A stretch of DNA of 33,522 nucleotides from assembly GCA_945860385.1 (NCBI GenBank), contig CAMAQD010000029.1, positions 1 through 33,522 of the forward strand. Reading direction: 5' to 3'. Each line of letters starts with the position of its first letter. The stretch's first letter is position 1. Source of the stretch: Flavobacterium psychrophilum. GTDB lineage: Bacteria; Bacteroidota; Bacteroidia; Flavobacteriales; Flavobacteriaceae. Positions 33,489 to 33,522 of this stretch are shown piece after piece. The position numbers were made by a program, and so were the translations under genes. The notes beneath the pieces are model-generated. The model had not been told where the DNA came from. It was given only the letters and a program-made list of their open reading frames with translations, and made no database searches.

Positions 33489-33522
33489 TCAATTTGATTT
33501 TGCCAGCGCATCGTCTGGCTCA
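33489..33522 (-). CDS. atpB: F1Fo ATP synthase subunit a, last codons (runs off right edge)
   Basis: Eleven codons in the minus strand, ending EPDDALAKSN and a TGA at 33489-33491. The assignment rests on position: atpB directly precedes atpE in this operon in the Bacteroidetes, and the open frame runs off the window edge. The remainder is outside the window. Confidence 0.65.
   Translation of the reverse strand, partial: EPDDALAKSN

Overview
The window is about 33.5 kb of AT-rich chromosomal DNA from a member of the Bacteroidota, almost certainly Flavobacteriaceae and probably Flavobacterium or a close relative. The evidence is internal. Promoters fit the Bacteroidetes pattern TTTG-N19-TAnnTTTG. 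One secreted protein carries a type IX secretion sorting domain. There are two TonB-dependent receptors, one with a carboxypeptidase-regulatory-like N-terminal domain. A DUF4292 lipoprotein is present, and the ATP synthase operon stops at atpG without atpD or atpC. I see no rRNA, CRISPR array, prophage or insertion sequence with a transposase.

Layout. 1-4302 (minus strand): the N-terminal two thirds of hflX, a YbjJ-like MFS transporter, an IolW/YdgJ-like Gfo/Idh/MocA oxidoreductase and a YqjM-class old yellow enzyme. 4444-8153 (plus): the site-2 protease gene rseP with a well-formed promoter, tRNA-Asn(GTT) with a terminator, tRNA-Arg(CCT), then a PQQ-type sugar dehydrogenase lipoprotein coupled to a c-type cytochrome lipoprotein. 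8167-10245 (minus): a TonB-dependent receptor convergent with the cytochrome. 10609-16377 (plus): an uncharacterised lipoprotein plus a polysaccharide deacetylase lipoprotein, then a three-gene set of circularly permuted ATP-grasp, alpha-E protein and transglutaminase. 16455-23974 (minus): a cell-envelope cluster (EnvC-like protein, DUF4292 lipoprotein, TPR protein, sugar-phosphate nucleotidyltransferase, an AT-rich orphan membrane gene, dUTPase, polysaccharide flippase). 24069-29363 (minus): a GNAT acetyltransferase, a T9SS-secreted surface protein and a large TonB receptor. 29610-33522 (minus): atpG-atpA-atpH-atpF-atpE and the last codons of atpB.

How the genes fit together. The dehydrogenase and cytochrome form a plausible periplasmic sugar-oxidation chain. 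The 16-24 kb cluster serves surface polysaccharide and cell-wall work. The ATP-grasp/alpha-E/transglutaminase trio is a predicted peptide or amide-bond-forming system of unknown product; here its transglutaminase ends in a run of glutamines encoded by a 9-bp tandem repeat, the most intriguing feature of the window. The second is a short dispersed repeat found three times. Each copy is in the same orientation and ends 6-7 nt before a gene's start codon (rseP, the alpha-E gene, the nucleotidyltransferase gene), so it forms the 5' leader of three unrelated genes and creates misleading upstream ATGs.

All family assignments come from reading motifs by eye; no database search was run.
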